Source: Climacium dendroides (taxonomy: Eukaryota; Streptophyta; Bryopsida; Hypnales; Climaciaceae). Taken from it: DNA of 64,000 nucleotides. A program made the translations under genes and the position numbers. The stretch covers positions 8,387,538 through 8,451,537 of the forward strand of contig OX467091.1 of NCBI GenBank assembly GCA_950106755.1, written 5' to 3'. The notes below the pieces were generated by a model. The model was not told where the DNA came from. It saw only the letters and a program-made list of their open reading frames with translations, and searched no databases. This document shows positions 1 to 12,149 of the stretch, in pieces (the stretch's first letter is position 1; the number at the start of each line of letters is the position of its first letter).

Positions 1-126
1 TCAACCAAGTCTTCCCCTGTATCATAACTGAATGGAACTAACTTCAGGAATGTTTGTTCTACTTCTTACATGTCATTTCAATTCTATATTCCCTGACTCC
101 ATCTTAGGCCCTTTAAGTCTACATTT

Positions 127-2895
127 TTACAAAACTTTATCCCTGCAAAAGGGACTTCCACATTTGCAAACAAAACATGGCAAAGTAGGGTCTTTAAAGC
201 TGAAGTCACAATTATAATCCCAAGTTAACTCCTCATGCATTGAGATGTCCCGATTGGTGAAGAATGCAACATGATAAAGGCTCTTGTCCCACTCTTCAAT
301 TTGCACTGGAATTTGGATCAAATTTGCATCTCCACACCTGAATACAAGTCCCAGTCCATTAGTGACAAGTGAACACTAAAACACCATTAGAGACAGAGGA
401 CAACACTTGGAAAATGTAGATTACAAACCTGTGGTTCACAAAGCATGCCACATTGCCAAAAAAAGAGGAATTGATGCAAAGGGCACTGTTGTCATCAAGC
501 TTGGCTTCTGTGGCTTTATCAACATCCAACTGAATTGCAAAAGCTGAACCAGCCGGGGCTACAAGACTTCGAAGAATCATCTCAGCATTTGTGAGAATTT
601 CTACAACCAACTCAAAAACAAATGCACCTCTGGGAATGGCCCTACTTGACCTCACCCCCCATCCAATATGAGCTGAATGGAAAATCTCTACAGCATACTT
701 CATCCCCTGTTGAACAACACGATTGCCACATTTATTGTGGCATCTACACCTTACACTGCATTCTCGGATAAATCTACATGCCTTGCCTCCCAATCCAACA
801 TTGGAAAGACACGATGTTTGGTTACTTCTACTAGTGTCTCCCCGAACCCCTTGTTGCCAAAGGAAGCAATCTTTGAGGATGCCTCCTTTCTTGTAGGCAA
901 TCTCTCCACCTGATGACCTTCCACACTCACAAAGCACATGAGATGTCAAGCAATCTGGGGTCTGACAGTTACAGGAGGGGCCCAACTTTTTTGAATAAAG
1001 GCTCAACTTCAACGAAGCCTTATTGTGGACCCTGTTGCTTGACATGTACCGAAATGGCATCATAAAGGCATTTGGATCACACACTGGAATGGGGATAGGT
1101 TCCATTCCCCTTGACAAATCTTGAGGATCAAACCAAGCCACAGCCTGGTATGGTTTCCAATCCAACAAAATCACCACGTAAGCATAAATGGTACAGAGTA
1201 AGCCACCTACAACTTCAAAGGAACTCAATTAGTAAAGTACCTACAAACATGATATATACAAGCAATTAGCTTTCTTGAATTAGTAAACAACCTGCAAGTA
1301 CAAAAATGACAATGCAAATTCGGACAAGAGGGCAGTCATGATTAACAAATGCTTTTGTTTCAGGAGCCTCATTGCAATGTGCAAAAGACAACATACAAAA
1401 CTAATACTCCATCCTCTACATAATCTTACTATCTTCAAGTGCAACGACGCTTCTTCCGCTTCTTTACCTAGGTCGTCTGCTGCACTTTATCCTGTGACCT
1501 CGTCTTCACTCTAATTGCTGCACTTTTTACCTCTGATGGGGCCTGAGACTCTTCCTTTTCTGGAGAATCTCTTTCACTACCAACCTTATATCCGTCATGA
1601 CCTCCATCTTCATCAATAGCCTGAATTCCCTCTACACCAGTAACATCACCCCCATCTTCACCAGCTTTCTGCATTACCATTTCATTGAGGGCAGTGAGAG
1701 TGGTAGCCTTTGCCGAGTAGAGGTTCTCCATAGATGTGGGATAAGCTTCTTCCTCAGCAACTTCTGAGCTCTGTTTCCGCTTCTTGGAGCCACTGGAATG
1801 GCACTTCACCTTCTCGCCTTGCTCCACCTGCACATCTTCCGTCCCCTCTATATCTCTTGCTTCTTGTATGCCCTTCGCTTTCCCGGATGCTTCAACGTCT
1901 ACGTGAGCACAGTCAACCTTCTTGTCTGTGTGGATCATGTCAGAGCATATTTCAGCACTCTTTTCCACCGTAGGCTTGCATTGCACAGCTTCTGGCTTGT
2001 TTGATTCCACAGGGGTTCCATCTGTTGAGGTTGGATTCAAACCTTCTAAACAATTTGAACCAGGAACCTCGTCTTCTTGTGGATTCCGCCCTTCCACAGT
2101 ATCCAAACCACGAACCTCTTTTTCATGTGAGTCAACGTTCATACCTTGAACGATACACCTAAGCCTCACATGAAAAGTGTCATCTACTAGTGAACATTGT
2201 TCTTCCTCCAATGTAGTTCTCTTTTGGACTTGAAGGTCTTGGACTACTTCAACACCGTCTTCTTTTGCAATGTCTGACTACACCAGCGTTTGAGGACTAC
2301 TCTGCATCCTTTCAATTGAATTTTGCAAGGCTGGGGAGGTCAAAATGTCTTCATCGGCACCCTTTCCAATGACCTCCGTGTCCATTGACTCTTCTACGCT
2401 CACAATCTTGGAGGTGGAAGATTTTCGTTGAGATCTTCTGCAGTTGGGTCCTCTTGCATCCTGCTTCACTGACTTTCCACAACCCTTGGAATTTTGATGC
2501 ACAGAATCTGCTTCTTCATCACTTGAAATAGTAGTTCCGGAACTATCAAGCAAATTCATCATGTCATTGTGCTCGCCACCAATAGATGTTTCATCCCCGC
2601 TCAGTAGCTCCGGCTCTTTCACCCTCCCTCGCACCCCACCTGCCTCCAGACATTCATAAACAATGTCTTGACTCGTAGATTGTGCACGGTTCTTCTTCCT
2701 TGGTCTGTGAACCTCTCCCTTGCAAGTCACGACTCCCTTTTTGCCTTGCAGAGGCTCGGATCCTGGACCATCAAAGACTGCAACGCCAACCATGCCGCTG
2801 AAATTGCCTACGGACTTGATAGCTTGACTAGCATCGCCCTCAGTGAAACTTGCTGGAGAAAACCCTGATGCAGGCTCAATAACCTTTTGATCCAT
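127..2895 (-). CDS. SUVR-like SET-domain histone methyltransferase (two in-frame stops)
   Basis: Seen: three exons fit, 2895-1468, 1144-429 and 337-127. The first encodes a long acidic region rich in E, D, S and T, with basic patches. The second holds a pre-SET zinc cluster of nine cysteines (CNC, DC, CEC, then ECSVRCRCHNKCGNRV) and the first half of SET (GWGVR). The third completes SET with NHRCGDAN and ELTWDY, then a post-SET CKCGSPFC. Order and motifs match plant SUVR proteins, nuclear H3K9 methyltransferases that use S-adenosylmethionine. Intron joins: NHR/CGDAN in phase 2, and phase 0 at 1144. Odd: TAG stops lie in frame at 2278-2280 and 1468-1470, the second touching a good GTAAAG donor, so both look like lost CAG codons. 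The usual VGE motif reads VVE. The first ATG is at 2895, but the frame stays open upstream and could join the next gene. No WIYLD domain seen. Family call firm; function doubtful. Confidence 0.72.
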
Positions 2896-3752
2896 ATCAC
2901 CTGTAACCTGAAGACATGCTTCCAATTAGCTGAGTTCTAAAACAGACTGTAAACCAAACTAAAATTGTTATCTATGAGTAAGTAAGGTATAGATATATTT
3001 TTGAAATCTGAATGTAATTAGTTAGATGTCTGCATATAAACAGGAACAACGAAAGCGTCCAATAACTGCACATGAAGCAGTAATGAATCATTTCAAAAGT
3101 ATATTGAAAGAGTAAATAAACAATCCACAAACCTACCATGTGAAACTAAACGACGAATACAAATTGAGGGTATACTTACCTCTAGTACTTCATGCATGTA
3201 AAGTACAGAAAGAGAATTGAGGAAGTATTGAACATATTGTATAAAAATTACTTCAATGTACTCATATGTACTACTAGAACTCAAACGGGGGGGGGGGAAT
3301 TCTAGGGGACTCTATACAGAAAGTGTCGTAATACTATATCATATACAAAAAGTACTAGTACAGAATGTTTAGTAGTACCAAAATCCTTGTGTCAAGCATT
3401 AGCAGGGAACTATAACATAGAACATTCAGTAGACAATGGTTTTCAATACAACATTCATGTTACCGTTGCTGAGACTAAAAGTACACAAAAAGTACCCAAC
3501 TGATGAATGAAATACCAATCTAGCAAGTGGTACCAATCCTTCTTATTTACTATCCTCACGTAAGGTACAAATCTTAAAGTAGTAAGTGAACATGGTTAAT
3601 ACACACAAGATTTTAATGAAGTACAACAAAAGCTACCTTGGACTCTAGAATACACAACTATAGTACTTGTGGTATATTCAGATGAAGTTGTAAGAGCCTA
3701 AAGTATACATTCACAAATTCATAAATGAAAACAAGCAAGGAAAATAAAGATT

Positions 3753-5681
3753 TCAGAACTGACCAGTAGTTGGATCAATTGTTTTTGCCTCCTTCAGTCT
3801 GAATTGAAGGATCTTCTTTTGCTCCTCCCCGCATCCCAGCATTGAAGCCCTCTGAAGCATCTCAGCGCTTGGCTCACTCCACCCGAAGCTCCTATGCCAC
3901 TTTGGATGTGACAAAGTCTGGCACCCTTTGGCAATACATACTCTTCCACGTGCAAAGACAATTGATGCACAAAAGGGGTGATACAAGTGCCTACAGGAGG
4001 ATACAATAATGTCATAATCGGGAAAAGGAAACTGACACATAGAGCAAGTGGAGACTTGCAGAAATGCATTGTCATCAAAAGATTGAGCGCTCGTTTCCTC
4101 TGAGTATACAATGGGTCGAGGCCAGAAGGTCCCCGAATTCTTCCCATTGCGTATGTGGAACAACTCCATCTTCAGAGCTTCAAGCTGTAGACGGTGGGCC
4201 TCAATTTGGTGAGCAGTGTTGTCTACAACAGACTGTGCCAATTCTAAGTCTGCCCGAAAAGACTCCAGCCTAGCCTCCTCATTAGCCAATTGCTCCATAA
4301 TGCCCTCCATCTTAATCTTCTCCCGGTGTACATTGCTTCCTTCACCAAGCATTGTTTCGATCTTCAAGGCCTTGTCCACCTTCTGGTTTTCATAGCTCTT
4401 TATCAAACATTCGGATTGCTGCACCTTCAAATTGCGGCGGTCCCTCTTCTCCCTAGCATCTTTATCCCGCATTATGTCCGCCTTTGTCTTTGCAAACAAG
4501 ACTGCCATGATCTCTTGTATCTCCTGGCCCCTCTCCTTTGTAGAATCTGTAAACGAATTCAAGTGTTCAAAAAGTTTGGCCCATATGAAGTACACTAGAA
4601 CAAAACTGATTGTCCAAGTATCATTTACAAAAAAATTCACCTAAACAAACAATGTAGGTCAATTATGCTGGTGGAATAATTATGGCCCGTTGTAAGTGGT
4701 CTAGCTGATCTGTAGACGCCAAGCATTTCCATTCTTACAAATAAACAGAGTCTGTTAAACCCTAAACAGTGAACGAACACATCGGGAAGGGTGAGGTGTA
4801 CCTTCAGTCCAAGAAGCACCCCTCGGCAATATCTCTCAGAATCCTTCAACGGAGACAGCAGAACCCATCCCAGACTCAAATGCACCACCATAGTCGCCTG
4901 TCTCACCGAGATTAGACTTTGTCCTCTCAGATGCCTTGATCGCATGTCCGTAAACTTCAATTTTTGTACGAGAACTTGATGCTGGACTGCCTAAACCCTC
5001 GCCTGGCTTCACCTTGATCTTTTGCCAGTCTCTACCTCGTACTTGGAGAAGCTTATTCCCTTCTAGTGTCTTCCTCAAAGCAAGTAGCTTCTGCACGGCT
5101 TGGTCATAGCGATTCACTTGTCTCTTATTTGTGTCAGCCCCAAAAGCACACCAATCTACCTTGCCTTCTCCCTCATTGTACTCCACAGCAATACCTTCGG
5201 CAAAATGAATCTTCAAATATGGAGGAATCTCACTCACAGTGTGTTGATAGACAATGGGGTGTAAATATTGAACCCTTTTCACGACCTCAGGGTGCTTGCA
5301 ATGAACCCACCCATAGCCTTAGCGACCACCCTCACCATAAGGCTCTCCAAATATCTCTTGTAAGGACGAGGAAGACACTCTACCTTTTCTGAAACGATGC
5401 GGGTTGTCCCCCTCACACGCGAGTTTTGGAAACGTGCGTTTGAAATCTTCTCGTGTCATGCTCCTTGGCGGTCGCTTGAGTCTCGCAATCTCTTGGTCAA
5501 CTTCCTCGATCTTCTCGATGAGCGGCTTCACTGGCTTGGCAGCCTTCCTTGGCGCACGTTTCTTCCCCAATGTCACGTCTTCCGATTGCAAGCTCTCCTC
5601 AACTAAACCGCTCCCTTCAATCTGCCGCGCCTTCTTCCCACTATGAGTACTGGCTGACCGGCCTCCGGCAGACCGCTCCAT
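3753..5681 (-). CDS. coiled-coil protein with RING-H2-like zinc finger (one in-frame stop)
   Basis: Seen: two exons, 5681-4907 and 4546-3753, joined in phase 1 (GTGAGA donor, TTTACAG acceptor), about 522 codons. Start chosen at the ATG of MERSAGG; the frame is open further but without an ATG. Residues 1-120 are basic. A conserved-looking block follows (YLHPIVYQ, then VDWCAFGADTNKRQ). Exon 2 starts with a long charged coiled coil and ends in a zinc-finger-like module: CSMC, then CRHLYHPFC, which fits RING-H2 spacing C-x-H-x2-H-x2-C, then CIAKGC with a wider final pair than the usual C-x2-C. Possible role: E3 ligase or chromatin scaffold, by inference only. Odd: a TAA at 5319-5321 interrupts the frame, with HCKHPEVVK continuing after it. 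A GTCAGT at the end could be a donor, joining in phase to the SUVR gene downstream; otherwise it ends in TGA. Confidence 0.55.
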
Positions 5682-6199
5682 TCTCACCAGTTGTGGTGGA
5701 CTTCTACGGAATGTGATGCTAAGAACTTCAAGGTAGTCCCTGGCCTCGCTATCACCCCCTCGCACACAAATCCAAGATCACTCTAGAGAACAAGTGAACT
5801 GCTCAAGAAATTCACACTCCGAGGTAGCAATACCCAAACGCGGCGAGAAACATTTCGTACCTCTCAAGTTTGCACCGCCTTGCACTTTCTGGTTCTGATC
5901 TACCAAGCCTGGGCAATTGCCAATCTTGCGGACCCTAAATCAAAGCTGCCTCGATCCGAAATGGCAAAAAATCTAAACGCTAGTTCGCAAAAAACACCAG
6001 CAGTCACTCTCAGGCAGTCTGGAGCTTGGTTGCAACGAAGTCAACTGCCAGGAGCGGCTAAGACATCGCTCATATAGGTTGAAGACGACGATTGGTGATC
6101 ACCTGTAGACGCCATGCAGTGACTGGTGATCACGGGTTTCCAAACACATGGACCGGAAATGACCATCAATCACCAGTCGCATAGGTACCCTAAACCGGA

Positions 6200-8640
6200 G
6201 GTCACTTATTACCTAACTAGAGTGATGTAATGTTTTCTGTGAAAATAACCGGCTCAATGGGTGGGAGTACTAATAATTCCACCTAATACATTAATACCTA
6301 ATGAATTCAAATTGATAGTTGAATGGTAGTTGAATTGATAGTTCATATTGAAATTGATAATTGACCTTGAATGCAAAAAATATGATAGTTTTATATGTGA
6401 ACCCACACAAAATACATAATTACAAATTCAATTCTTTGGTTAAAAGAAGTTGATGGTAGCTTCTTGGGCTTTTTTTTTACCTTAATGGTACATTATGACT
6501 TTTAAAGGATTAGGCATATATATTTTTTCAAACTATCAATATCAAAGGTTAGAAATATTCAATTCCAAAAAAAATTAGGGAATTAATGATTTTTTTTCCT
6601 TAAAGAACAATTTGTAATTGATTCATAATTATTAGATAAATTATAGTTTCATAACTTCAAAAATTCTTTTCATAATGCATTGTAGTACTATTCTGCTTTA
6701 CTAGTCATATTTTGTAAATATGTGGAATTGAAATACTTAATCTACAATTTGATATATACACCTTTGAACAATTGAAAATCCAATATTCTTTATAAGGTAT
6801 TATTTACTTTTAACACTAAATTTATCGTTTCTAATTATTTTGTTCAAGTTTAAATAGCACGGTTAACTAGTTATTTGTATGTATATACCTTTTTTTCACA
6901 AAATGAAGAGTGAATTGAAGAACTTCTATTTTCATACCGAAATTTTGTTGGTTAACTTCAATCTCGAAAGCATTGAAGATGAATTACTTAGTTAAATACA
7001 ACACCTTAAATTATTTTGAATGGATGTCAATTGATCACTATAATATTGTTGGGCCCCGTCTTATTTTTCCGTTACTTTGTGAGAAGACTTTACACAAGCA
7101 TTCTAAGTCCCCTTACTTTCATTCGTAAATTTTATTGGCAGGGACTTAAAACACTCAAACACACTCTCCCATTTTTTTTTTGGTACAAGTAAAAAAAACA
7201 TTAAGGGTCTACTTACCTATTTTTTGAATTTCTTTTGATGATGTAAATTACTCTAATATTCACATGTAGGACTTTGCATTTTTTTTCCTTCTGTAAAGTA
7301 CCAAAGCAAATGTTGTGTGTTCAATCTCTCTTTCTTTTAGTAATTTTCTTCAAATACATTTAACTTTCACTCTTTTTTTATTACTATAACAAATTGAGTG
7401 AAACTAAAACCATAGATTCATAAATTATTTTAAAAAAACATGAAGTACTATAATATTAATAAGCCTCCACATTTTGGTTTTGGCTCATGCAAGTTCTTAA
7501 AGTGTTATGGGTACACTCGCTAATTTATCTTCATTTCTTGAAGGTTGAACAAATCATTACAACGTGCAAGCCACATTTTAAAAAATTGTGGTTAATTATT
7601 TAATTATTTTAATGTTAATGTAAAATGATGATCAAGGCTTCTTTGGAAATCTTAGAAGAACTCTATGTTCAACTAATACTCAACAATTAATCATTCAAAA
7701 ATGAACGACAATGACTTCTAAATAGGCCTTAATTTTTTTTCTTTCACAATTAAAACAATGGAATACTATATAATCCTTTAGACTAACTAAAATACTTATT
7801 TCTATATTTGTAGGTTATTTTAGATTATACAAGTTCACATTCGATTTTCAATTTTTGTTGCTTTTAAATTTTAAAGTAATATATAATTGTATTAACATAT
7901 TGAATTCATATATAATTATTATTATATTGTTAGGAATGGTTACATATTCTTTTGAATGTTTTTGAAATGAATTGTCATGCAATCATCATCCATGGCTTTG
8001 TGGCTTTTGGGGGGTGTTGGTTTGGGATTGCTTTAGGGTCCTAGGGTTTAGTGTCCAATAGGGTTAGAGTTTAGGGTTTGAAAATCGTTACTTAACATTC
8101 ATCAAATTTGTTGCTTACAAGATTTCTGTGCAGCTTTCATCGAAGCTTTGGATACCAATAACTAACAGGCTGGAAATGTGGTGAAACAAGGTTCATTTTT
8201 AGCCCTCGCTTGAGCCATGATTGGCCAAATTTATATATATCCATCTGCCACATTGGCGATCCAGCATTCAAGCGAGAAAATTGGGAAACAATCAAATTAG
8301 CCAACGGTATTCCAACTCATAGCTGCCTCGAGTTTGTTCAAAATTGGTGCCCCACGATGTCATCAGGCCGTTCAACATTAAAATAAGCTAATCACTACTG
8401 TAGAGCCCCCTTCATGCAAGCTGATTCTCGGTACTTTTCTTTCAATATTGTTTATATGTGTTGGTAAAGCTAAGATTCTGTCAGAAAAATGCACCCCATT
8501 GGTGGATTCAAATCCAATTTTTGATCCACTGAAGAAGGCAAAAAATAGAAACCCTAAACCAATTGTAAGTACATGCAAGTACTTATGAGTAACAATAGTA
8601 CTCAGAAAATTTGCCACAAGTATAGGGGGTCTAACATACT
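6200..8640. other. AT-rich intergenic stretch
   Basis: About 2.4 kb of AT-rich sequence with many short A and T runs. No coding region, RNA gene or clear repeat was recognised. The part next to 5.8 kb is the upstream flank of the minus-strand zinc-finger gene. Around 8040-8080 there are a few GGGTTTAG/TAGGGTTT words, too few to call a telomeric repeat. Confidence 0.4.
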
Positions 8641-8649
8641 TTCACCCTA

Positions 8650-10109
8650 GTGGAGGAACTGCCGAAGGAGGCCAATCTTGTCAAATGTCGTTGGGTTTAT
8701 AAGTTAAAACTCGCAGCAGATGGCTCTGTTAGCCGTTACAAAGCCAGACTAGTCGCAAAAGGGTTCACACAAAGAAAAGGCGTGGATTACGAAGAGACGT
8801 TCAGCCCCGTCGCTAAGTTCGATTCTATTCGCACAATATTTTCTGTAGCCGCCACAGAAGACTTGAATATCACATAGTTTGATATTTGTACAGCTTATCT
8901 TAATGGTTTACTACGCGAGCTAATCTACATGCAACAACCCATTGGGTTTGAAGTCAGTCATCCAGCAAACTCGAGACTTGTTTGCCGTCTCAACAAAGCC
9001 CTATATGGCTTGAAGCAAAGCGCGAGAGTTTGGAACAAGAAGTTTAATCATTTCCTCCAGGCATACGACCTTGTCATCTCAGATGCTGATTGCTGCGTAT
9101 ATGTTAACAAGGAAGATCCCAAACTCATCATTTGTATATGGGTGGACGATGGGATCGTTTGCAGTACCTTCAATGACAGCATCAAGGAGATCCTCAATTA
9201 TATGGGCGATGCTTTCCAAATCACGCAAGGACTTGCGGAAGTTTATGTCGGCCTCTACATCACTCGGGATCAAGATCGGGGCTTAATCCACATCGACTAG
9301 AGGCGATATCTCGAGAGAGTGCTCAGGAGATTTGGTCATGAGGATTGCTACAGCGTCGCAGTGCCATCTGACCCTTCCAGTACTACACATATGAAACTAG
9401 CAAAGCCCGATGAACCCCAGGCTAAATTCCCATACCGAGAGTGTATCGGTTGCTTACAGTTTGCACAGATTGGGACTCGTTTGACATCAGTTATGCTGTA
9501 AGCAACATGTCACGATTTAACAACCATCCAACTGAAGCCCATGTTACGGGAGTCAAGCGCATCCTCAAATACATCAAAGGCACTTTGGGTCATACTATCA
9601 CGTACGGCCATGGAAATAACTTGAACCTCCTCACAGCACATTGTGATGCAGACTATGTTGGCGATTGTGATGATCATAAATCTCACTCCGGGTTCATGCT
9701 GCTCCTCAACGGCAGTCCAGTAGCTTGGGGTAGTAGGAAACAGACCTGCACTTCTTTGAGTACCACTGAGTCCGAGTACATTGCTGCAAGTTTGGCCACC
9801 CAAGAGATCATATGGATGCGGCGATTGTTACACAGCCTCCGAGCTCCCCAACTCCATCCAACCTCGTTATTTTGTGACAATCAATCTGCGATCAGGCTCG
9901 TCCAAAATTCAGTTTTTCACCAACGCACCAAGCACATCGATACTAAGTATCACCAGATCCGGGATGCTGAATCAATTGGTCACATTGCCATCTCTTACAT
10001 TTGCACTGAGGACCAACTTGCAGACATTATGACCAAGCCCCTGCCTCGGAATCGTTTCGAACGACTTCGTCACCGAGCAGGCCCCCTCGCTTTCACTAGT
10101 GCTCAGTAA
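8650..10109 (+). pseudogene. pol: copia reverse transcriptase / RNase H fragment
   Basis: Seen: the frame opens with CRWVYKLK and [11 protein letters not shown], runs through ALYGLKQSARVW and the catalytic box as WVDD (usual YVDD or FVDD), then NNHPTEAHVTGVKRILKYIKG and the RNase H part (SLSTTESEY, RTKHIDTKYH, ADIMTKPL). This order is diagnostic of Ty1/copia. It would copy element RNA into DNA in cytoplasmic particles. Breaks: TAG at 8875-8877 and TAG at 9298-9300, both where glutamine is usual, and a one-base frame change near 9475-9485 between the GTR and DISYAVS motifs. It cannot make an active protein. Confidence 0.9.
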
Positions 10110-10164
10110 AACACTGTGCTGAAGTGGGAGGAATTGTAGGTCATCCTAGTGTGCCGAGTGGGAG

Positions 10165-10582
10165 TGTTGGATGAACAGCAAACTGAGGATGACCTGCATC
10201 CATATACGAAGCATGCTCTGGTTCATGATGAAAGAGCCCTCTCAGGAGCAGCTGTGCGTTCTTGATCCTGATGGCGACAGATAACTCCCCACTAGCACAG
10301 GTGTTAGATATAGTACTGTCGCAGGGGTAGCTCTCTCTCTCTCCCTCTGACGCCTCTACAGCATGTAGGAGCGTAGTACTGTTTTATGTATGCTCTGTAT
10401 GAGAGCTGTAGTGTGCTCTGCAACAGGCATGTTGCAGAGACTTGTGTAAGTCAGATATATTACGGTATAATATATGCGTGACTGGTTGCGAAGGGGGAAA
10501 CTGTGAGTACTGACCTTTACTGTGTAAAGGTCTGATCACCACGTCAATCTGTCGTCATGAACTGCTTGCTTTAGTTCCAACA
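10165..10582 (+). repeat. copia 3' LTR
   Basis: 418 bp starting TGTTGGA and ending TCCAACA, a perfect 7-bp terminal inverted repeat with TG...CA ends. It follows a purine-rich GAGTGGGAG tract that fits a polypurine primer site. Inside are a CT run near 10331-10347 and a TATA-like GGTATAATATAT near 10464, a possible LTR promoter. No second copy was noticed in the window. Confidence 0.8.
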
Positions 10583-10589
10583 TTCTGCT

Positions 10590-11125
10590 TGACCACCTTC
10601 GCAATCATGCAAACCCAAACAAACAAACCATCTATAGTAGATCAAGCCAAAACAAACCAGGATACTCTTCCCTCAATTGCTTCGACACTTCTCTATTTTC
10701 TCGATTCAGTTCTTCCTCCTCGATTGACTGCGGCGCAACTTGCCTCAAGGCGTCTCACTTCGCTCCAATACGACTTCGAAAACTCAATCTCTAGCACATC
10801 GGCGTCAAAGAATTGGCCTCTGTTGCGCATCATCGCCTCGCAACGTTCTGAATAGTATTCTGTCCTCTTGGAAGACTCTTCTGCCTTAGCAATCCAGAAA
10901 TAGCACAAAGAACTTGCACCCATGGTTGCCTTCCTCTTGTTCCGAGCAAACCCAAACAAACTGGACTCTGCCCGGAAGACAACAAAGCCTTCAGCGTGTG
11001 CGAGTCACAGCCCCAGATGTACACGATATCACGCAGAACGGCAGAAGAGGCTACCGTACCGACACTTGAGCGAAGAGGCACAGCAGGACCCTGAAGAAAA
11101 ACATGTGGACGACAAAGAGTGAACC
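10590..11125 (-). other. GC-richer block of uncertain coding status
   Basis: This stretch is visibly richer in G and C than both flanks and carries overlapping open frames on both strands. The minus-strand frame at 10922-10693 starts MGASSLCYFWIAKAEE and is charged and protein-like, but I recognise no family or splice pattern. It may be a gene fragment or retrocopy next to the copia LTR. Low confidence. Confidence 0.2.
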
Positions 11126-11179
11126 CACGTCGTTCGCAGTGAAGACCTCGATGGATAATCCGGCCACACTAACAATAAC

Positions 11180-11441
11180 TGCAATTAGGTTGCCCCACAC
11201 TAATTGCTCGACATTTCACACTATATAATATTTACTTTTACTGTAGTGATTTTCATCAATATTTAATACAATAAATATTTTTGAAGTTGCTGAAAACTAA
11301 TTAGCAGTACAACACGAGCGCTAAACCAACGAAACCCTAATATAAAGATCTATTGAGAGAGACGCAGTTGCCTCTACGTGGACATAGTAAATCACTCATG
11401 AATCATGGGATAACTCGGCAAGGTAAGGCAACCTAATTGCA
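11180..11441. repeat. small inverted-repeat element (MITE candidate)
   Basis: A perfect 15-bp inverted repeat, TGCAATTAGGTTGCC at 11180-11194 and its complement at 11427-11441, brackets about 230 bp of AT-rich DNA. Size and structure fit a non-autonomous DNA element. No target duplication is clear. Confidence 0.45.
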
Positions 11442-11464
11442 CCATTTGGTGTACGCGACTATAT

Positions 11465-11781
11465 GGGGAATTTCATTAAAATGGCGGTATTCCATGTACC
11501 ATTTTCAGACCAACCGCTCTCAATTGTAAAAGTGACATCTAAGATAGGTATAGTTTTCAAGAATCTTGAGTTCTTATAGATTTAAGAAATTAGTAACTAA
11601 TAGAAACTTCAAACCATACAATTTGAATTGAAAAGTAACATCTATCACTAATGTAGATTTCACACATCTAAAAAAAGTATAGATTTTAAACATCTAAGAT
11701 TTTTGTACACTTCAGACCGCCCGCTCTGAACTGTAAAAATTGCCAAAGTAGCAGAATTTTGCCATTTTAACAAAATTGTCC
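11465..11781. repeat. MITE with GGGGAATTTCATTAAA ends, copy 1
   Basis: The left end GGGGAATTTCATTAAA (11465 on) is matched by a diverged inverted copy ending at 11781 (GCCATTTTAACAAAATTGTCC with its complement). Inside are modules with CAGACC and TCTGAACTGT. It sits head-to-tail with a second copy, separated by ATATAT, possibly the target site. Confidence 0.6.
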
Positions 11782-11787
11782 ATATAT

Positions 11788-11957
11788 GGGGAATTTCATT
11801 AAAATGGCGATATTCCATGTGCCATTTTCATAGTGTGCCATTCCCACAATTCAGGTCGAGCGGTCTGAAATCTATTAGAGTATTAGATTTCAGACCGGAC
11901 AGTCTGAACTGTGGATGTCAAAGTCACAGAATATTTGCCATTTTAATGAAATTCCCC
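11788..11957. repeat. MITE with GGGGAATTTCATTAAA ends, copy 2
   Basis: A perfect 21-bp terminal inverted repeat at 11788-11808 and 11937-11957. Its first 48 or so bases nearly match copy 1. A central hairpin (GGTCTGAAATCT and complement, about 11863-11896) is perfect over 12 bp per arm. Too short to encode anything; presumably moved by an enzyme encoded elsewhere. Confidence 0.7.
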
Positions 11958-12149
11958 ATCAATGCATTCAATATGCAGGAATGCTAAAAGATGGTAGGTT
12001 TGTGTTTTTGTGGAATATTGTTAAAATGACTTGTGAAAGTTGATTGATCAAGCAATCCAATAGAATAATGTAGATGGTATTCAAGGGCCACCATTTCCCT
12101 ACAAGTAGAAGGATAATAAAATATGGATATTTTACCCTATATACCTTAT

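Larger units (their letters stand above)
8645..10582 (+). mobile_element. 5'-truncated Ty1/copia retrotransposon with 3' LTR
   Basis: Seen: the 3' half of a copia pol gene (8650-10109), a purine-rich tract just before 10165, and one LTR at 10165-10582. No gag, protease, integrase or 5' LTR is visible upstream, so the copy is truncated near 8645. Without a second LTR its age cannot be estimated from LTR divergence, and no target-site duplication can be assigned. The LTR has the expected TGTTGGA...TCCAACA ends. Confidence 0.88.

Noticed and set aside
127..10109. Alternative genetic code with TAA/TAG read as glutamine
   Set aside because: It would explain several stops, but the intact genes (SEC, Yippee, the 54-59 kb gene) use only CAA/CAG for all their glutamines and carry no internal TAA/TAG; decay fits better.
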